A stretch of 64,000 nucleotides of DNA, taken from positions 62,001 through 126,000 of the forward strand of contig NZ_NRCJ01000003.1 in the NCBI RefSeq assembly GCF_003129965.1, given 5' to 3'. The notes under the pieces are model-generated. The model was not told the origin of the DNA. It saw only the letters and a program-made list of their open reading frames with translations, and made no database searches. The position numbers were made by a program, and so were the translations under genes. Position 1 is the stretch's first letter, and the number at the start of each line of letters is the position of its first letter. The DNA comes from Aggregatibacter kilianii. Lineage in GTDB: Bacteria > Pseudomonadota > Gammaproteobacteria > Enterobacterales > Pasteurellaceae. Positions 1-7,347 of this stretch are shown piece by piece.

Positions 1-1
1 G

Positions 2-187
2 GATGATCTATTACAAGTGGAAACGCTTGTCACCGAACTAAAAGGTGCCTCAATTATTTTTTCTCAAACCATTAAACGGGATGAGTTAGTTTTATGTCGG
101 GCTACCGTCAAGGTAGCCTATGTTGATCTTGGTAAGATGAAACCTGTGGCTATTCCACAGGAAATCAAGGCAACGTTAATCAAGTAG
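2..187 (+). CDS. ybgC: Tol-Pal system acyl-CoA thioesterase YbgC (3' end only)
   Basis: The last 61 codons of a gene entering from the left edge, ending at TAG. The residues read like the C-terminal half of the hot-dog-fold YbgC thioesterase (segment around IIFSQTIKRDELVLCRATV). This small cytoplasmic enzyme hydrolyses short acyl-CoA thioesters and heads the tol-pal operon in gammaproteobacteria. Its stop codon lies 29 nt before tolQ, so co-transcription is likely. The catalytic N-terminal Asp region is outside the window, so the identification rests on the tail and on position. Confidence 0.8.
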   Translation, partial: DDLLQVETLVTELKGASIIFSQTIKRDELVLCRATVKVAYVDLGKMKPVAIPQEIKATLIK

Positions 188-216
188 CAATTAATTAGTT
201 GTTTTCGGAGTATGTA

Positions 217-906
217 ATGACTGCAGAATTAAATTTTTTAGATTTATTTCTAAAAGCGAGTATCGTAGTTCAACTCGTTATCTTAATTTTAATCATTTTT
301 TCAATTACCTCTTGGGCGATTATTATTCAACGTAGCCGCGTGCTTACAAAAGCACTGAAAGAGTCCATGGCATTTGAAGATCGTTTCTGGTCCGGTGAAG
401 ATTTAAACAAACTTTACGAGGGCTTATCTAACCGCCGTGATGGTTTAACCGGTAGCGAACAAATTTTCTATGTCGGGTTTAAAGAGTTTTCCCGCTTAAA
501 ACAAGCCAACCCGGATGCGCCTGAAGCGATCATTCAAGGAAGCACCCGTGCCATGAACTTATCAATGAATCGTGAAATTGAAGATATTGAAACCCGTGTG
601 CCGTTTTTGGCAACGGTAGCTTCCATCAGTCCGTATATCGGCTTGTTTGGTACGGTTTGGGGGATTATGCACGCCTTTATGTCATTAAGCGGAGCAAAAC
701 AGGCTACTTTGCAAATGGTTGCACCGGGGATCGCAGAAGCCTTGATCGCTACGGCAATCGGTTTGTTTGCTGCAATTCCAGCCGTGATGGCATATAACCG
801 TTTGAGTTTGCGTGTGAATAAACTTGAACAAAATTACGGCAACTTTATTGATGAATTTACCACCATTTTGCACCGTCAAGTGTTTGGTAAAAACCATCAC
901 AGTTAA
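217..906 (+). CDS. tolQ: Tol-Pal system proton-channel subunit TolQ
   Basis: Inner-membrane subunit of the TolQR motor, which uses the proton motive force to energise TolA during outer-membrane constriction. The 229-residue product is normal for the family. One membrane segment lies near residues 15-37 and a helical pair near 130-190, with the conserved block [17 protein letters not shown] and the [15 protein letters not shown] helix characteristic of TolQ/ExbB. ATG at 217 is preferred over an in-frame TTG at 199 because CGGAG lies 6 nt upstream and the family starts at MTAELNF. It is second in ybgC-tolQRAB-pal. An inverted pair of uptake sequences separates it from tolR. Confidence 0.96.
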   Translation: MTAELNFLDLFLKASIVVQLVILILIIFSITSWAIIIQRSRVLTKALKESMAFEDRFWSGEDLNKLYEGLSNRRDGLTGSEQIFYVGFKEFSRLKQANPDAPEAIIQGSTRAMNLSMNREIEDIETRVPFLATVASISPYIGLFGTVWGIMHAFMSLSGAKQATLQMVAPGIAEALIATAIGLFAAIPAVMAYNRLSLRVNKLEQNYGNFIDEFTTILHRQVFGKNHHS

Positions 907-923
907 ATTTATCGGAAATTCTT

Positions 924-949
924 ACCGCACTTTACGTGAAAAGTGCGGT
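924..949. repeat. Inverted pair of DNA uptake sequences
   Basis: ACCGCACTTT at 924-933 faces AAAGTGCGGT at 940-949 across a 6-nt gap, giving a 10-bp stem between tolQ and tolR. No long T-run follows, so at most it attenuates transcription within the operon. Confidence 0.8.
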
Positions 950-993
950 CATTATTTTAAGCATTTTTTAGATTACAGATTTAGAAGGTTGAT

Positions 994-1416
994 ATGTCTT
1001 ATCGTCGCCAGCGCCGTGATATAAAATCCGAAATCAATATTGTGCCGTTTCTGGATGTGCTTTTGGTATTGGTTTTAATTTTTATGGCTACAGCGCCAAT
1101 TATTAGTCAAAGCGTAGAAGTTGAGTTGCCGGATGCAGTTCAAAGTCAAAATGTTTCTACGGAAGACAAAACGCCGGTGATTTTAGAAGTGTCGGGAATC
1201 GGTCAATATGCCATTTCAATCGGTGGCACCCGTACGGAAAATCTTACCGAAGATATGGTTACCCAATTATCAAAACAAGAATTTGATAAAGATAACAATA
1301 CAATGTTCTTAGTCGGCGGCGCCAAAGAAGTGCCTTATGAAGAAGTCATCAAGGCGTTGAATTTACTTCATCTTGCCGGTATCAAATCCGTTGGTTTGAT
1401 GACAAATCCAATCTAA
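994..1416 (+). CDS. tolR: Tol-Pal system protein TolR
   Basis: Stator/peptidoglycan-binding partner of TolQ in the inner-membrane motor. It has 140 residues, with a short cytoplasmic N-terminus, a single membrane helix at about residues 17-38 carrying the conserved proton-path aspartate (Asp21 in PFLDVLLVLV), and a periplasmic ExbD-like domain ending in the typical AGIKSVGLMT. AGAAGG precedes the ATG by 6 nt. tolA follows after 16 nt. The family match is strong along the whole length. Confidence 0.96.
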   Translation: MSYRRQRRDIKSEINIVPFLDVLLVLVLIFMATAPIISQSVEVELPDAVQSQNVSTEDKTPVILEVSGIGQYAISIGGTRTENLTEDMVTQLSKQEFDKDNNTMFLVGGAKEVPYEEVIKALNLLHLAGIKSVGLMTNPI

Positions 1417-1432
1417 TCAAATAGGTAACATT

Positions 1433-2683
1433 GTGCAGAATAAGCGACAAAAAGGTGATGTTGATGCAGTTGTGATTTCGGTCATAATGCACTTAGCTTT
1501 GTTCGGATTGTTAATCTTAAGCTCGCTCTACCATAATATAGACATTATGGGCGGTGGTGAAGGCGATAACGGAGAGGTTATCGGCGCTGTGATGGTTGAT
1601 ACGGGGTCGGCAGCACAAGAATGGGGTCGAATCCAACAACAGAAAAAAGGTCAGGCTGAGCGTCAAAAGAAACAAGCTCTTGAAGATCAAAAGCGCGAAG
1701 AACAGAAACGTGAAGAACAAAAACAGCAGGAAGCGCTAAAAGAACAACAACGTCAACAAGAAATCGCCCGTCAAAAAGAGTTGGAACAGCAGAAAGAGCA
1801 GGAAAAACAAAAGCTCTTGGCTGAACAGAAAAAACAACAGGAAGAAAAAGCCCGTTTAGAAGCGCTGGAAAAGCAAAAACAAGCTGAAGAAGCGAAAGCC
1901 AAGCAAGCTGCTGAAGCGGCAAAACTAAAAGCCGAAGCAGAGGCAAAACGTTTAGCGGCTGCCGCTAAACAAGCGGAAGAAGAGGCAAAAGCGAAAGCGC
2001 AAGCTGTTGAAAAAGCAAAGCAAGAAGCAAAAGCCAAAGCTGAAGCGGAAGCTAAGGCTAAAGCAGAAGCTAATGCAAAAGCGAAGGCGGAGGCCGATGC
2101 TAAAGCCAAAGCTGAGGCTGATGCCAAAGCAAAAGCAGATGCGAAGGCAAAAGCGGATGCAGAAGCCAAAGCCAAGGCAGATGCTAAAGCGAAAGCCGAT
2201 GCGAAGGCAAAAGCCGATGCCAAGGCGAAAGCAGATGCTGAGGCTAAAGCAAAAGCTGATGCGCAACGTAGAGCCGACCAAAATGCTTTAGATGATTTCT
2301 TTAACGGCGGCGATGTCGGTGGCGGTAGTGCTGTACAAGGTGGCAATGCGAACAAACAAGGCAGCCAAGGTTCCGGTGCTTCAATGGGGGCGGGTGATGG
2401 CGGTAAAACAGGTTCTGCTTATGCCGGCGTGATTTATTCTTCCATTAAGCCGTATTTCCGTGGTGACACACGTTTTATCGGTAAAGTCTGTGATATTAAA
2501 ATGGAAATCGCCAGCGACGGTACAATCTTGTCGTACGAGAAAAAATCCGGTCCGAATGACTTGTGTGCGGCTGCATTAAATGCCATTTCACAAGCAAAAA
2601 AAATGCGTAGAGCACCGACACCGGAAGAATATGAGATGTTTAAAAGCTTTACTTTAGGTTTCGACCCAAGAAAAGTGCGGTAG
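1433..2683 (+). CDS. tolA: Tol-Pal system bridging protein TolA
   Basis: Spans the periplasm from TolQR to Pal/TolB. The 416-residue product has a membrane helix at about 13-32, then a conserved stretch (TGSAAQEWGRIQQQKKGQA). A very long Lys/Ala/Glu/Gln helical rod covers about 65-285; between roughly 200 and 280 it becomes a near-perfect repeat of KAKADA/KAKAEA units. A Gly-rich linker leads to a globular C-terminal domain (about 320-416). The start is GTG at 1433, which gives the family N-terminus. The last codons, KVR-stop, are written by an uptake sequence (2672-2680) whose inverted partner follows. The DNA repeat makes this segment prone to length change. Confidence 0.95.
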   Translation: MQNKRQKGDVDAVVISVIMHLALFGLLILSSLYHNIDIMGGGEGDNGEVIGAVMVDTGSAAQEWGRIQQQKKGQAERQKKQALEDQKREEQKREEQKQQEALKEQQRQQEIARQKELEQQKEQEKQKLLAEQKKQQEEKARLEALEKQKQAEEAKAKQAAEAAKLKAEAEAKRLAAAAKQAEEEAKAKAQAVEKAKQEAKAKAEAEAKAKAEANAKAKAEADAKAKAEADAKAKADAKAKADAEAKAKADAKAKADAKAKADAKAKADAEAKAKADAQRRADQNALDDFFNGGDVGGGSAVQGGNANKQGSQGSGASMGAGDGGKTGSAYAGVIYSSIKPYFRGDTRFIGKVCDIKMEIASDGTILSYEKKSGPNDLCAAALNAISQAKKMRRAPTPEEYEMFKSFTLGFDPRKVR

Positions 2684-2700
2684 ATTTTTACCGCACTTTT
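2671..2700. terminator. Inverted uptake-sequence hairpin between tolA and tolB
   Basis: AAAAGTGCGGTA (2671-2682) pairs with TACCGCACTTTT (2689-2700) around a short loop and ends in T residues. The left arm overlaps the tolA stop codon. It could act as a partial terminator or attenuator before tolB, 18 nt downstream. Confidence 0.7.
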
Positions 2701-2717
2701 AAACAATAGGAGAAAAA

Positions 2718-3998
2718 ATGAAAGTAGTTATTCGAATTTTCAGCTTATTTATCATGCTGCTCGGGCTTACTTCGGTGGCTCAGGCAGAAGTCCGTATCGT
2801 GATTGATGAAGTTATGGATTCCGCCCGTCCTATCGCCGTCGTGCCGTTTAAGTGGAATGGTCCGGGCAGTGCGCCTACGGATATCGCGAAAATTATTTCT
2901 GACGACTTGCGTAATAGTGGGAAATTTAATCCGATGGACGTCAGTAAAATGCCACAGCAACCGACTTCTGCTTCCGAGGTGAATCCGGAGGTTTGGTCTG
3001 CTCAAGGTATTGAAGCGGTTATTGTAGGGCAAGTTACGCCTTCAAATGGCGGCTTTGATATCGCTTACCAATTAGTTGACACCATGGGGAGTGCCGGCTC
3101 AATTTTGTCACAAAACCAATACACGGTGACTCAAAAATGGTTGCGTTATGGCGCCCATACCGTCAGTGATGAAGCCTTTGAAAAACTCACCGGTATTCGG
3201 GGGGCATTCAGAACCCGTATTGCTTATGTAGTACAAAAAAATGGCGGTTCTCAGCCTTATGAAGTGCGCGTAGCAGACTATGACGGTTTCAATCAATTTA
3301 TTGTGAACAGAAGTTCTCAACCATTTATGTCGCCGGCATGGTCTCCGGACGGTAAAAAATTAGCCTATGTGTCTTTTGAAAACAAAAAAGCACAAATTAT
3401 TTTACAGGATCTCGGTTCAATGGCGCGTAAAGTGGTTGCTTCTTTCCCGGGACATAATGGTGCACCGGCATTCTCTCCTGATGGCTCAAGACTGGCATTT
3501 GCCTCTTCAAAAGACGGCGTGTTGAATATTTATGTGAGTAATTTAGGAAGCGGGCAGGTCTCTCAGCTGACCAGTGGTGCGGGAAATAATACCGAGCCGT
3601 CTTGGTCTCCTGACGGTCAATCCATTGTGTTCACTTCCGATAGAGGCGGATCCCCGCAAGTTTATCGCATGAGTGCATCCGGTGGTGGTGCTTCTTTAGT
3701 TGGTGGACGCGGCAGTGGTCAAATCAGTTCAGATGGTAGTACGTTAGTCATGATCGATGGAAGCAATAATATTGTGAAAAGAGATTTGACATCAGGCAGT
3801 TCAGAAGTGTTAAGTTCCACTTTCTTGGATGAAAGCCCGAGCATTTCACCAAACGGTATCATGATTATTTATAGTTCTACCCAAGGCTTAGGAAAGGTGC
3901 TACAATTAGTGTCCACTGACGGTCGCTTTAAAGCACGTTTACCTGGGAATGATGGACAAGTTAAATTTCCAGCTTGGTCACCATACTTAACTAAATAA
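2718..3998 (+). CDS. tolB: Tol-Pal system periplasmic protein TolB
   Basis: Periplasmic partner of Pal. The 426-residue product has a Sec signal peptide (about 1-23, ending AQA), an N-terminal alpha/beta domain, and a C-terminal beta-propeller recognisable by repeated SPDG blades (for example [39 protein letters not shown]). It ends in [16 protein letters not shown] lies 8 nt before the ATG. Length and repeat number are as expected for the family. pal follows after 14 nt. Confidence 0.96.
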   Translation: MKVVIRIFSLFIMLLGLTSVAQAEVRIVIDEVMDSARPIAVVPFKWNGPGSAPTDIAKIISDDLRNSGKFNPMDVSKMPQQPTSASEVNPEVWSAQGIEAVIVGQVTPSNGGFDIAYQLVDTMGSAGSILSQNQYTVTQKWLRYGAHTVSDEAFEKLTGIRGAFRTRIAYVVQKNGGSQPYEVRVADYDGFNQFIVNRSSQPFMSPAWSPDGKKLAYVSFENKKAQIILQDLGSMARKVVASFPGHNGAPAFSPDGSRLAFASSKDGVLNIYVSNLGSGQVSQLTSGAGNNTEPSWSPDGQSIVFTSDRGGSPQVYRMSASGGGASLVGGRGSGQISSDGSTLVMIDGSNNIVKRDLTSGSSEVLSSTFLDESPSISPNGIMIIYSSTQGLGKVLQLVSTDGRFKARLPGNDGQVKFPAWSPYLTK

Positions 3999-4012
3999 AC
4001 AAGGAGAAATCA

Positions 4013-4480
4013 ATGAATAAATTTACTAAAGCATTGTTAGTTGCTGGTTCTGTGGCTGTGTTAGCGGCTTGTGGATCATCCAACAAAAACGAAAGCGGTA
4101 ATGGTAGCAATAATGGTCAAACATTTGGTGGCTATTCCGTTCAAGATTTGCAACAACGCTACAACACCGTGTATTTCGGTTTTGATAAATATGATATCGA
4201 AGGTGAATACACTCAAATCTTAGATGCTCACGCAGCATACTTAAACGCAACACCGGCAACAAGCGTGCGTGTTGAAGGTAATACCGACGAGCGCGGTACA
4301 CCGGAATACAATATGGCATTAGGTGAACGTCGTGCGCATGCAGTTCAAAGTTTCTTAACTTCTAAAGGCGTACAAGCAGGTCAAGTATCTACTGTTTCTT
4401 ACGGTGAAGAAAAACCGGCAGTATTAGGTCATGATGAATCTGCTTATGCTAAAAACCGTCGTGCAGTGTTAGCATACTAA
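4013..4480 (+). CDS. pal: Peptidoglycan-associated lipoprotein Pal (P6-type antigen)
   Basis: Outer-membrane lipoprotein that binds peptidoglycan and is pulled by TolA/TolB. The 155-residue product has a lipoprotein signal with lipidated Cys20 (LAAC), a Gly/Ser/Asn-rich tether to about residue 40, and an OmpA-type peptidoglycan-binding domain. That domain carries VYFGFDKYDI and the NTDERGTPEYNMALGERRA core. In Haemophilus the orthologue is outer-membrane protein P6. AAGGAG lies 7 nt upstream of the ATG. This closes the operon: a terminator follows, and the cpoB gene often found next is absent here. Confidence 0.96.
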   Translation: MNKFTKALLVAGSVAVLAACGSSNKNESGNGSNNGQTFGGYSVQDLQQRYNTVYFGFDKYDIEGEYTQILDAHAAYLNATPATSVRVEGNTDERGTPEYNMALGERRAHAVQSFLTSKGVQAGQVSTVSYGEEKPAVLGHDESAYAKNRRAVLAY

Positions 4481-4500
4481 TTTTGCTATAACGTAGAGAA

Positions 4501-4524
4501 AAACCGGGGTTAAGCCCGGTTTTT
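4501..4524 (+). terminator. Rho-independent terminator after pal
   Basis: AAACCGGG (4501-4508) pairs with CCCGGTTT (4515-4522) around a 6-nt loop, followed by T residues. It ends the tol-pal operon. Confidence 0.85.
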
Positions 4525-4650
4525 CGTTTTATGCGAAAGTACTTGCCTTATTCAAAAAAATATCTGTAAAACTAACCGCACTTTATCTATTTGAAATAGA
4601 TTATGTTTGATGAGTATTCAAACAAATAGATAAAAAAACGAAATTTTTTA

Positions 4651-4678
4651 TTGATTATTAAAATAAAATCAGTATTAT
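4651..4678 (+). promoter_or_regulatory. Probable promoter of the tRNA-Lys pair
   Basis: TTGATT (4651-4656) and TATTAT (4673-4678) are 16 nt apart, in an A+T-rich stretch directly before a GC-rich GCCCTCG segment. That resembles the discriminator of stable-RNA promoters. The assignment is by inspection only. Confidence 0.45.
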
Positions 4679-4702
4679 AAGCCCTCGTTGTCAAACGTTG
4701 TC

Positions 4703-4778
4703 GGGTCGTTAGCTCAGTCGGTAGAGCAGCGGACTTTTAATCCGTTGGTCGAAGGTTCGAATCCTTCACGACCCACCA
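4703..4778 (+). tRNA. tRNA-Lys (anticodon UUU)
   Basis: A 76-nt cloverleaf with the 7-bp acceptor stem GGGTCGT/ACGACCC, D stem GCTC/GAGC, anticodon loop CTTTTAA (anticodon TTT), T loop TTCGAAT on a 5-bp stem, and an encoded CCA end. It reads AAA and AAG lysine codons. A second lysine tRNA lies 25 nt downstream on the same strand. Confidence 0.97.
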
Positions 4779-4803
4779 ATTTAAAGCTGTATTTCCCAAA
4801 CAT

Positions 4804-4880
4804 GGGTCGTTAGCTTAGTCTGGTAGAGCAGTGGACTCTTAATCCATTGGTCATAGGTTCGAATCCTATACGACCCACCA
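4804..4880 (+). tRNA. tRNA-Lys (anticodon CUU)
   Basis: A 77-nt cloverleaf with the same acceptor stem as its upstream neighbour and an encoded CCA. The anticodon loop is CTCTTAA, giving anticodon CTT, which reads only AAG. Relative to the UUU copy it has one extra D-loop base, a U-G pair closing the D stem, and a different T stem (ATAGG/CCTAT). It therefore looks like a diverged tandem duplicate that still folds. All helices pair, so it appears functional. Confidence 0.93.
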
Positions 4881-4998
4881 AAATCTTTATGTTTCAAACT
4901 ATAATCTTTAAGCTGTTACCTTTTTGCAACGTTTTTTTGTCGTAAATGCGATGTCATTTCTCTTTTCATACCCTAAAAATTTCAATCAAATGATTTAA

Positions 4999-5020
4999 CT
5001 TTGCGATCCGAATCGCAAAA
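4999..5020 (+). promoter_or_regulatory. CRP-S (Sxy-dependent competence) site before comN
   Basis: A palindrome centred on TGCGATCCGAATCGCA (5002-5017). The half-sites TGCGA/TCGCA, rather than TGTGA/TCACA, are the hallmark of CRP-S sites, which need both CRP and Sxy/TfoX in Haemophilus. It lies about 70 nt upstream of comN with a candidate -10 (TATTCT, 5032-5037) between. This places comNOPQ, and possibly recC, in the competence regulon. Confidence 0.85.
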
Positions 5021-5085
5021 TTTGCCTGAGTTTATTCTGTGCAAGCTTTTATTCCTTTAAAGTGCGGTCAAAAAAAGGAACGTTT

Positions 5086-5607
5086 ATGCAAAAGGGATTT
5101 ACTTTGCTGGAAATGTTAATTGCACTCTTTATTATCAGTTTGTTACTGACGCTTGCCTTGCCGACATGGCAACAGCATTCACAGCAAAATATTCTGCAAA
5201 AAGAGCAACAAAAACTTTATGTTTTCTTGCGCCAAATTCAGGCGAGGGTAGAAAATTCGGCAGATATTTGGTTGTTAATCGCGAATCGGGATTTAAGCGG
5301 AAAGCGTTGGTGTTTGACCGCGCAGCTAAAACATGATCACCTGTGTGATTGCTTGAGTCCGCAGTCCTGCCCGCAAAAGACTTCTGCGCATTTTTATTAT
5401 CCCGCTTTTGCTGAAACCATGCTGATCAGCAAACGTTATTATCCGCTGGAATTTACCCGTTTAAGCGGCATTCGTAACACCGCCTCCACTGCTTGTTTTG
5501 TGCTACAAGCCAATCAGCAACGCACGTTGTTTTCATTTTTTAATGTGGGAAGCCTGAAATTAAAGGACAACCAATCTTTAAGTGCTTGCGTGAACGATGA
5601 AGAATAG
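5086..5607 (+). CDS. comN: Competence type IV pilin-like protein ComN (PpdA-like)
   Basis: A minor pseudopilin of the DNA-uptake pilus. The 173-residue product starts MQKG-FTLLEMLIALFI. That is a classical type IV prepilin signal: a short basic leader, Gly at -1, Phe at +1 and Glu at +5, then a hydrophobic helix. The ATG at 5086 is chosen over an upstream start at 5062 because AAGGAA precedes it by 5 nt and the short leader fits the class. The next gene starts inside its 3' end (11-nt overlap). Order and neighbours match Haemophilus comNOPQ-recC. Confidence 0.88.
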   Translation: MQKGFTLLEMLIALFIISLLLTLALPTWQQHSQQNILQKEQQKLYVFLRQIQARVENSADIWLLIANRDLSGKRWCLTAQLKHDHLCDCLSPQSCPQKTSAHFYYPAFAETMLISKRYYPLEFTRLSGIRNTASTACFVLQANQQRTLFSFFNVGSLKLKDNQSLSACVNDEE

Positions 5608-6337
5608 AATTTTTTATAGCTTGAAGTGTTATCGCGGACAAAGTCTCGTTGCGCTCATGGTTTCAATAGCGCTTTCCAGTTTTTTAATGCTCGTGATTAT
5701 GCAGTTTTATAGCCAACATCAACAGCAAAATCGGGAAATGTTGCTTCGTTTGCAGCTACAAACGGAGTTGCAGCGTGTCATTCAATTAATGGGCAAAGAT
5801 TTGGCGAGAAGCGGTTTTCGTGCGGTTAACGATAAATTAAAACAAAATAATCTCACGTTATTTGAACAGGAAAATGCCCCTTCAACGATGCTTATTGCCC
5901 AAATGAATAGCGAGAAAAATAACAGTTGCGTGCTGTTTTTTTATGATTTAGATGCTAACGGCTGTATCGGCGGCAACTATAAAGGCGATGCTTGCGTAGT
6001 GAATGGACGCAATGCGACAAAAGAAATAGAACGCGAGTTGTTTGGCTATCGACTGAATCAAAAAATGCTGGAAACCCGTTTGACCTACAAAAATTCGGTA
6101 AAACAAAATTGCACACAGGAAGAGTGTCGCGGCTATACTCGGCAATCCGCCTGCAATCACGGCGGGTGGGCGGATTTGTTAGATGATAAAGAATATGAAA
6201 TTTCACAATTGAGTTTTGATTGGTTATCAGACCAAAAAGGCATTGAAATTCGTTTGGTCGGGAATGTTAAACATCATAAAAAAATTGAATATGAAACTTC
6301 GCTTATCGTGCCGTTATTGAACGGAGCTAAAGAATGA
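5597..6337 (+). CDS. comO: Competence pseudopilin-like protein ComO (PpdB-like)
   Basis: A 246-residue protein with an N-terminal hydrophobic helix (about residues 14-36) following Gly-Gln, so the prepilin-like site is present but lacks a clear Glu at +5. It carries several Cys residues in the C-terminal half (segment with CTQEECRGYTRQSAC), likely disulphides in the periplasmic domain. It overlaps comN by 11 nt and comP by 4 nt, which implies translational coupling. The role in DNA uptake is inferred from the conserved operon in Haemophilus. Confidence 0.82.
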   Translation: MKNRIFYSLKCYRGQSLVALMVSIALSSFLMLVIMQFYSQHQQQNREMLLRLQLQTELQRVIQLMGKDLARSGFRAVNDKLKQNNLTLFEQENAPSTMLIAQMNSEKNNSCVLFFYDLDANGCIGGNYKGDACVVNGRNATKEIERELFGYRLNQKMLETRLTYKNSVKQNCTQEECRGYTRQSACNHGGWADLLDDKEYEISQLSFDWLSDQKGIEIRLVGNVKHHKKIEYETSLIVPLLNGAKE

Positions 6338-7032
6338 AACGACTTCATCACGGCATCATGACGATAAGTTTGTTATTGCTATTGAGCGCATTTTTGTTGC
6401 TGACGATGTTGTTTAACGATGACTTACTGCGGCTTTATTCCTCCATTGCCGCCCAGCGAAATCTGTACGTGGCACAGCAGGTGAAATTGCAGGAATTAAG
6501 CCAAACAACCCAACGGCAACGCTGCGAGCAGCTGCCGCTTGAGGAAAACGGTGATACTTTCTTATTGAAATTTGACTTGAATGAGGAATTAGTCTTCCCC
6601 GATGGTATTCGGCATTATGCTTGGTGTCAGCGCGATAAGTTATTTCAAAAATCGCCGGTCAGGAATCGTCATGAAGGTGCCTTTGAGCAATTTATTACGG
6701 AAAGCGATTTAGCGATTTTTCGCGATCAACTTGCTGCTTCGCCGAAGCATATTACAAGAAATTCGTCGCCTGCATTGTATTGGTTTGAGGCTAACAACAC
6801 AGAGTGGGCGCTTGATCACAATGTGAATGCAGTGATCGTGGCGGAGGGCGATTTATCTATTCGTGGGAAGGGCAAAATCAGCGGGAGCATTATCACGAAA
6901 GGACGATTAACGCTGGATGAGGACATCAAAGTCACTTATTCCAAAAGCACCGTTGCGCAGATCGTGCAACAATACAGTCGATGGCGTTTAGCGGAGAACA
7001 GTTGGTATGATTTTGCCGTTTCGGAAAATTAA
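6334..7032 (+). CDS. comP: Competence protein ComP (GspK-like minor pseudopilin)
   Basis: A 232-residue protein with a short leader MKRLHHG followed by a long hydrophobic helix (about 8-30) and a periplasmic domain with no motif I recognise. The start is embedded in the ATGA overlap with comO. It matches the third gene of the Haemophilus competence pseudopilin operon in size and position. The classical Glu5 is missing, as in GspK/PilX-type tip pseudopilins. The comQ start lies 26 nt inside its 3' end. Confidence 0.78.
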   Translation: MKRLHHGIMTISLLLLLSAFLLLTMLFNDDLLRLYSSIAAQRNLYVAQQVKLQELSQTTQRQRCEQLPLEENGDTFLLKFDLNEELVFPDGIRHYAWCQRDKLFQKSPVRNRHEGAFEQFITESDLAIFRDQLAASPKHITRNSSPALYWFEANNTEWALDHNVNAVIVAEGDLSIRGKGKISGSIITKGRLTLDEDIKVTYSKSTVAQIVQQYSRWRLAENSWYDFAVSEN

Positions 7033-7309
7033 CCATAAAGGCATGAGTCTGTTGTCCTTATTGGTGGCTTTGACCTTATTCAGCGGACTTTTTCTCACCT
7101 TTAACCAATGGGGCAACGTGCAACGAAAAAGTGCGGTAGAAATTTACCAGCGTTTTCAAGCCATTCAAATCGCCGAAAATCAACACCAACGCCGATTTCT
7201 CGGTTTGCCTTGCGAAACGCAGGTGCGGCAAAATCAAATTCATTTCCGGGTGATTTGTATGCAAAATCAGGTGTCGGTGAAATATCCTCGCGGTGAAATT
7301 AGTTTATAA
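7007..7309 (+). CDS. comQ: Competence pseudopilin ComQ (PpdC-like)
   Basis: A 100-residue protein whose leader ends HKG, followed by the hydrophobic helix MSLLSLLVALTLFSG, typical of prepilin-peptidase substrates. It contains two Cys residues near the C-terminus (LPCETQ and VICMQ). It overlaps comP and is followed 38 nt later by recC. An uptake sequence (AAAGTGCGGT) lies inside the gene at about 7130. Assigned by order and size relative to the Haemophilus comNOPQ set. Confidence 0.78.
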   Translation: MILPFRKINHKGMSLLSLLVALTLFSGLFLTFNQWGNVQRKSAVEIYQRFQAIQIAENQHQRRFLGLPCETQVRQNQIHFRVICMQNQVSVKYPRGEISL

Positions 7310-7347
7310 TAGCGCAACTTATATAAGGGCGAATTTTCGGAGGCGGC

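Noticed and set aside
1771-2355. A long minus-strand open frame rich in Ala/Ser/Phe opposite tolA
   Set aside because: It is the mirror of the repetitive Lys/Ala/Glu codons of the TolA rod; low complexity and no ribosome-binding site.
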